A stretch of DNA of 64,000 nt from Caenorhabditis elegans (lineage: Eukaryota; Nematoda; Chromadorea; Rhabditida; Rhabditidae). The notes beneath the pieces are model-generated. The model was not told the DNA's origin. It saw only the letters and a program-made list of their open reading frames with translations, and made no database searches. The stretch spans positions 13,578,001 to 13,642,000 of the forward strand of contig NC_003284.9 in the NCBI RefSeq assembly GCF_000002985.6. The letters are read 5' to 3'. The translations under genes and the position numbers were made by a program. Positions 60,295 through 64,000 of the stretch are shown piece by piece (the stretch's first letter is position 1; every line of letters starts with the position of its first letter).

Positions 60295-61140
60295 TTATAA
60301 TTTTAACAAAATTTCTACTGGTGGATCTATAGTTATACCAAAACCCCCATATCCCATATCCCACCCAGGTGGTCCCAATTCCAATTTGTGTGAATAAACC
60401 AATTGAATCGTCACATCCCGCGGCGGATTGCCTCCTTCCGTCAAGTGTAAAACACAACTGTTCGTAGTCCCCCGGCCACGTTTGACACTGCTTTTGCAAT
60501 CACTCTCCTCTACTGATTCAGCCCTCAAAAATACATTCGAGGGCACTACCACCATCTTGTAAAATTGATGATAACACGGACGGATTGACGTAATCGGGGC
60601 GGCGGACGGCCATGCGATGGTGATGGAACGACAACTGCTTTGTGGCGAAAGATTGGAAATAATGGAGAGTATGTCACACACACGTAAGATGCACGTTTGT
60701 GGCGGGAGTATCAAGAAATATCAAATGAGAATTGTATAATTTGTAGTAGTAAGTTGGTCACGTTAATATCGTTCTAAATATTGAATGAAACGTAGACCGA
60801 ACAAATCAGCCTAATTAATGTTGATAACATTCCATATAGAATTGACCCGATAATTTAATTACTGTAAGAAAACAATTCGTTTTTCAAAATTTAACCCATG
60901 TATACTAAAGTCGTAACCATACAAAGAACCTACAAGTTATCGTTTTCCAAGCAATTTTTAATGTAGGCCTGCGGTCGAGATGGGCCCAATTCGTTTCTAA
61001 AAGTATTGAAAACATGTTTGACAGATAGAATTTCTTCAGGGTTCACAATAAATACGGGCGACCCGGATACTTACAAGAAATCCTAAAATTACAAGGAAAC
61101 GGTTTTTTGTGCTTGTTGGCCACCTGCCCGCATTAGCCAT
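60295..61140 (-). CDS. Unknown, probably secreted or membrane protein; 5' model incomplete
   Basis: Two minus-strand exons join in one frame: 60996-60934 (ELGPSRPQAYIKNCLENDN) and 60634-60295. The second begins CRSITIAWPSAAP, continues with Cys-bearing beta-strand-like sequence (CYHQFYKMVVVPSN; NSCVLHLTEGG; VTIQLVYSHKLEL), and ends in LLKL. The pattern of strands around SITIAWP and the later VTIQLVY recalls a fibronectin type III-like fold, judged by eye. A likely first exon (61140-61075) starts MANAGRWP and holds a hydrophobic segment RFLVILGFL before a good GTAAGT donor. Its phase (0) does not match the phase needed by the next exon (2), so a small exon, another donor or a lesion is missing from this model. 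The acceptor at 60635 (AAAGCAG) is weak. The coding nature of the last exon is likely; gene boundaries are uncertain. Confidence 0.45.
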
Positions 61141-61876
61141 AACGTTGCTCAAAACATTGTTGCTCAAAATACCAGATTCAGGCTCAGTCTACAAATAAGA
61201 CAAACGAGTGCTTGATGTGATATGTATGAAAACCTTAAAATTATATTTTAAAACTATGGCAAGAATGGCTACATCGGGTTTAAACATTAGTGATGTGACG
61301 ACTTTCAGAATTATTGACGTTCGCAATCATCTTTTGTAAGATCCGAAAATCGTTTCTAAAATTTTACCTTTTGAGAGAATGTTCAGAATATACAAAAATT
61401 CTCTCATTTTTAAATAAAATCACACTTGACAATGAAACTACATAGATCATCAAAATAACAAAAAATAAATAAAAAAGGAACCAACGCAAAAATTCAACGG
61501 AAACCGGCATGCATCCGCTTACCAAATTTCTGAGACTTTGACAAACTTCAACATCTCGTAACTTTTCAACTCTATTCTCGTATCACTTTTTCCCCTCACT
61601 ACTCGACAAAAAACCGAGTCCCATTTCTCACTGTCTCCCTCGCACCCTCTTTTCACACATGAAGTTCATTAGTGGGTGACAGCACAACATATAACCAAAT
61701 TTGGCAGTTTTTTTCGTCTATCTGGTCATAGTGTCCAAGATGGACACGTTTATGTTTGTCCCTTGTCTCCTATTTATTTCCTCAAGTTTTGTTTCAAGAT
61801 CAATTGATTCTTTCCTTTTTTTTCAGATTTAAGCTGGATTTACATTAGGATCCAAGATTTTTAGTAGTCTTTCAAA
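61141..61876. other. Divergent promoter region of twk-20
   Basis: No supported gene. A TTTTTTTTCAG acceptor ends at about 61827, roughly 50 nt before the twk-20 ATG, and may be the trans-splice site. Confidence 0.6.
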
Positions 61877-63617
61877 ATGCATCAAATTGACGGAAAATCT
61901 GCTAGAGCTTTGCTTTTGATTTTATCCACGTTCACATATCTTCTATTCGGCGCAATGGTTTTTGATAAACTGGAGAGTGAGTTCTAGAAAATTGTTAAAT
62001 ATTTCTAATCAATAAAGTGAAATTAACCTTCAAATACATATTACATATTAAATTTGTTTCAATTTTCTTAATGTAACTGTGGTTACAAATGACATTAATA
62101 TCTATAATAGTTTATGTATTTTTAACAGTTTTTTGTAGGTTAAAAGTTTTAGAAAAACAACATTTTAAAATAGTAGAAATTGAATAAATAATTCAAATCT
62201 TTACTTTAACAATTTCAGGTGAAAAGGACACTTGGGTCAGAGACGAAATCGAACGGATCACAGATAGACTGAAACACAAGTACAACTTTAGTGAAAGGTG
62301 ATTCTGAAATCGTGAAAATTGTAAAAAACTTTAAGATAAAATGCATTTTGTACTTACTTTCAACCATGTTAAAAAATTGTTTGCACCATAATTTAAAAAT
62401 AATACCCAAGTTTAAGCAAAAGAAACTGCTATTGAGAACCATACACATTGAAAGGTTTAAAAATCAATAGCTATAATTTTAAATCAATTATTTTTCAGAG
62501 ATTTGCATTTATTCGAAGCAATTGCAATCAAAAGCATACCCCAACAAGCTGGATACCAGTGGCAATTCGCTGGTGCTTTTTACTTTGCAACAGTAGTTAT
62601 TACAACAGTTGGTTAGTTTTTTATTTTTTTTAAAATTCATTCCCAAACAAAACATTATGATTTTAGGTTACGGTCATTCTGCACCATCAACAAATGCGGG
62701 AAAATTATTCTGTATGATATTTGCCTTATTCGGCGTACCAATGGGTCTGATCATGTTCCAGTCCATTGGTGAGAGAGTTAACACTTTTATAGCCTATAGT
62801 TTACACAAGGTAACATATAAGAAAACCTGTTCGAATGTTCAATTTAATAACGTTCAGTTTCGAGACAGTCTCCATCAGCAAGGGTTTACATGTTTACAAG
62901 AGGTAGGTTCAGAAATAAATAAAATATACAATTTTGTTTCCAGGTCACACCTACACATCTTCTTATGGTTTCACTGACAATAGGTTTTATGGTTATCGTA
63001 TCAGGTGAGCACTCATAATACAAAAGTATAACGATCCTAACGCCTAACTGACTCGTCGTAAGCTGAATACATACTGCAATTTCAGGAACCTATATGTTTC
63101 ATACAATAGAGAAATGGTCGATATTTGATGCCTACTACTTCTGTATGATCACCTGTAAGTTTGCCCGTTATCAATCTTCAATCAATTATTCCATTCCAGT
63201 CTCCACAATTGGGTTCGGGGACCTTGTGCCCTTACAGCAAGTAAATGCACTACAAGATCAACCACTCTACGTATTCGCAACTATCATGTTCATATTGATA
63301 GGACTCGCTGTATTCTCCGCTTGTGTCAATTTATTAGTATTAGGGTAGGTAGCTAGTAAGAAAAATTGAGAAAAAAACATATTTACTTCAGATTCATGGC
63401 ATCAAATGCGGATGAAGTTACGGCAGCACAACGAGAACCACCTAGTGCAATAGTCTTAGAGAGATTCACCAGGTAACAATTTTTAGCTGTTGAAGTTTCG
63501 TATTTTTAATTATACCTATGTTACCAAAACTTCAGAAATTCGTTGGTGGACTCACAGATTTTCAATATCCAAAAACATAGTACAGTTGGAGTGCTCCCAG
63601 GACGGCCTAGGCGAATG
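61877..63617 (+). CDS. twk-20: TWK-20, TASK-type two-pore-domain K+ channel (3' end outside window)
   Basis: Ten exons are visible: 61877-61976, 62219-62297, 62499-62611, 62667-62809, 62858-62902, 62944-63004, 63086-63154, 63200-63344, 63392-63472, 63536-63617. They join in frame to 306 residues; the frame is still open at a GTGAGT donor, so the C-terminus lies beyond the window. Topology is M1 ([19 protein letters not shown]), pore 1 with filter TTVGYG, M2 with the glycine hinge region, M3, pore 2 with filter STIGFGD, and M4 ([20 protein letters not shown]). GYG followed by His (GYGHS) is the TASK-1/3 proton-sensor position, so acid inhibition is predicted. The closest families are mammalian KCNK3/KCNK9 and worm SUP-9. 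The symbol rests on TASK-type sequence plus proximity to nlg-1. Role: background K+ conductance setting resting potential. Confidence 0.88.
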
Positions 63618-64000
63618 GTGAGTTTTTTTTTGCGGGATCCTACTACCGGAATCCTGTGAATCTTACAATTCTGAGCAACTCAAAAACCCAACAACTGAGA
63701 CTTATCTATGTATAACGATCAGAAACTTTACGACATTCAGCTGAATTCTTCCGTTTTTGCCATTTTTATTTTTTCGCATATAGTTTACCTGAAACAACAA
63801 AAAAGGGCAACAAATTAAACATATTTATTTTCAAAAACGGTGATAATTAGGTCAAAAATAATTTGCGATCGCAGAGTTAAAATTGCTAAGGTTTTCCAAA
63901 TTAAGGAAGGTAACATTTTTTTCAAAGATTTGAAACACCTGTTTAAGTTTTAGATTTGTTTGAAACGCTACATTGGAAGCGCTTAACTCTACATACATTA
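63618..64000 (+). other. twk-20 intron or 3' region running off the window
   Basis: After the GTGAGT donor no further exon is recognised within the last 383 bp; it is AT-rich and probably intronic. Confidence 0.5.

Noticed and set aside
1-64000. CRISPR arrays, operons of bacterial type, prophage
   Set aside because: The sequence is plainly animal nuclear DNA; no evenly spaced direct repeats of CRISPR type were seen.

Overview
This window is animal nuclear DNA from a Caenorhabditis nematode, almost certainly Caenorhabditis elegans, chromosome X. Genes are split by short AT-rich introns that open with GT and close with TTTTCAG. Several starts sit directly after an AG acceptor, as expected for spliced-leader trans-splicing. 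Two cuticle-type collagens are present, and the spliced 1111-residue SUN-domain gene matches UNC-84 in length and key residues. Together with BRA-1, a neuroligin and a TASK-type two-pore K+ channel, this points to the unc-84 / bra-1 / nlg-1 / twk-20 part of X. All gene models below were spliced by hand and checked for reading-phase continuity; none rests on transcript data.

Layout. 0.8-3.5 kb (+): a nine-exon secreted or GPI-anchored, Thr-rich nematode protein. 3.6-3.9 kb: a tRNA-derived SINE-like element. 4.2-4.6 kb (+): a small secreted protein with one lustrin-like cysteine module. 6.8-11.5 kb (+): unc-84, the inner nuclear membrane half of the LINC nuclear-positioning bridge. 12.0-14.5 kb (+): two tandem cuticle collagens. 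14.7-15.6 kb (+): a secreted poly-Gln / Cys-rich protein. 16.6-18.1 kb (-): a RING E3 of the RNF141 type with a myristoylation-like N-terminus. 20.5-21.4 kb (+): bra-1 (MYND). 22.4-23.6 kb (+): a zinc-knuckle protein whose frame continues past a UGA. 25.0-25.9 kb (-): a small unknown protein. 27.6-30.2 kb (+): an unknown secreted protein with GC-rich fold-back repeats in its first intron. 30.2-40.9 kb: a large AT-rich intergenic region with one isolated coding-like block. 40.9-41.5 kb (+): a short prepropeptide ending in an amidated RY motif. 42.2-43.7 kb (-): a TPM-domain membrane protein of the MOLO-1 type. 44.2-45.4 kb: a 1.23-kb mariner-ended palindrome. 47.7-53.1 kb (-): the neuroligin nlg-1 with alternative 3' exons. 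60.3-61.1 kb (-): an incompletely modelled secreted gene. 61.9 kb to the end (+): twk-20, partial.

Functionally the right half is rich in neuronal and synaptic genes (RYamide-like peptide, TPM receptor modulator, neuroligin, leak K+ channel). The left half is structural or regulatory (nuclear envelope bridge, cuticle collagens, BMP-receptor-associated MYND protein, RING ligase). The best leads are two possible in-frame UGA events (23.4 kb and 27.2 kb), a dual-frame terminal exon of nlg-1, the RYamide-like precursor, the SINE and several fold-back elements.
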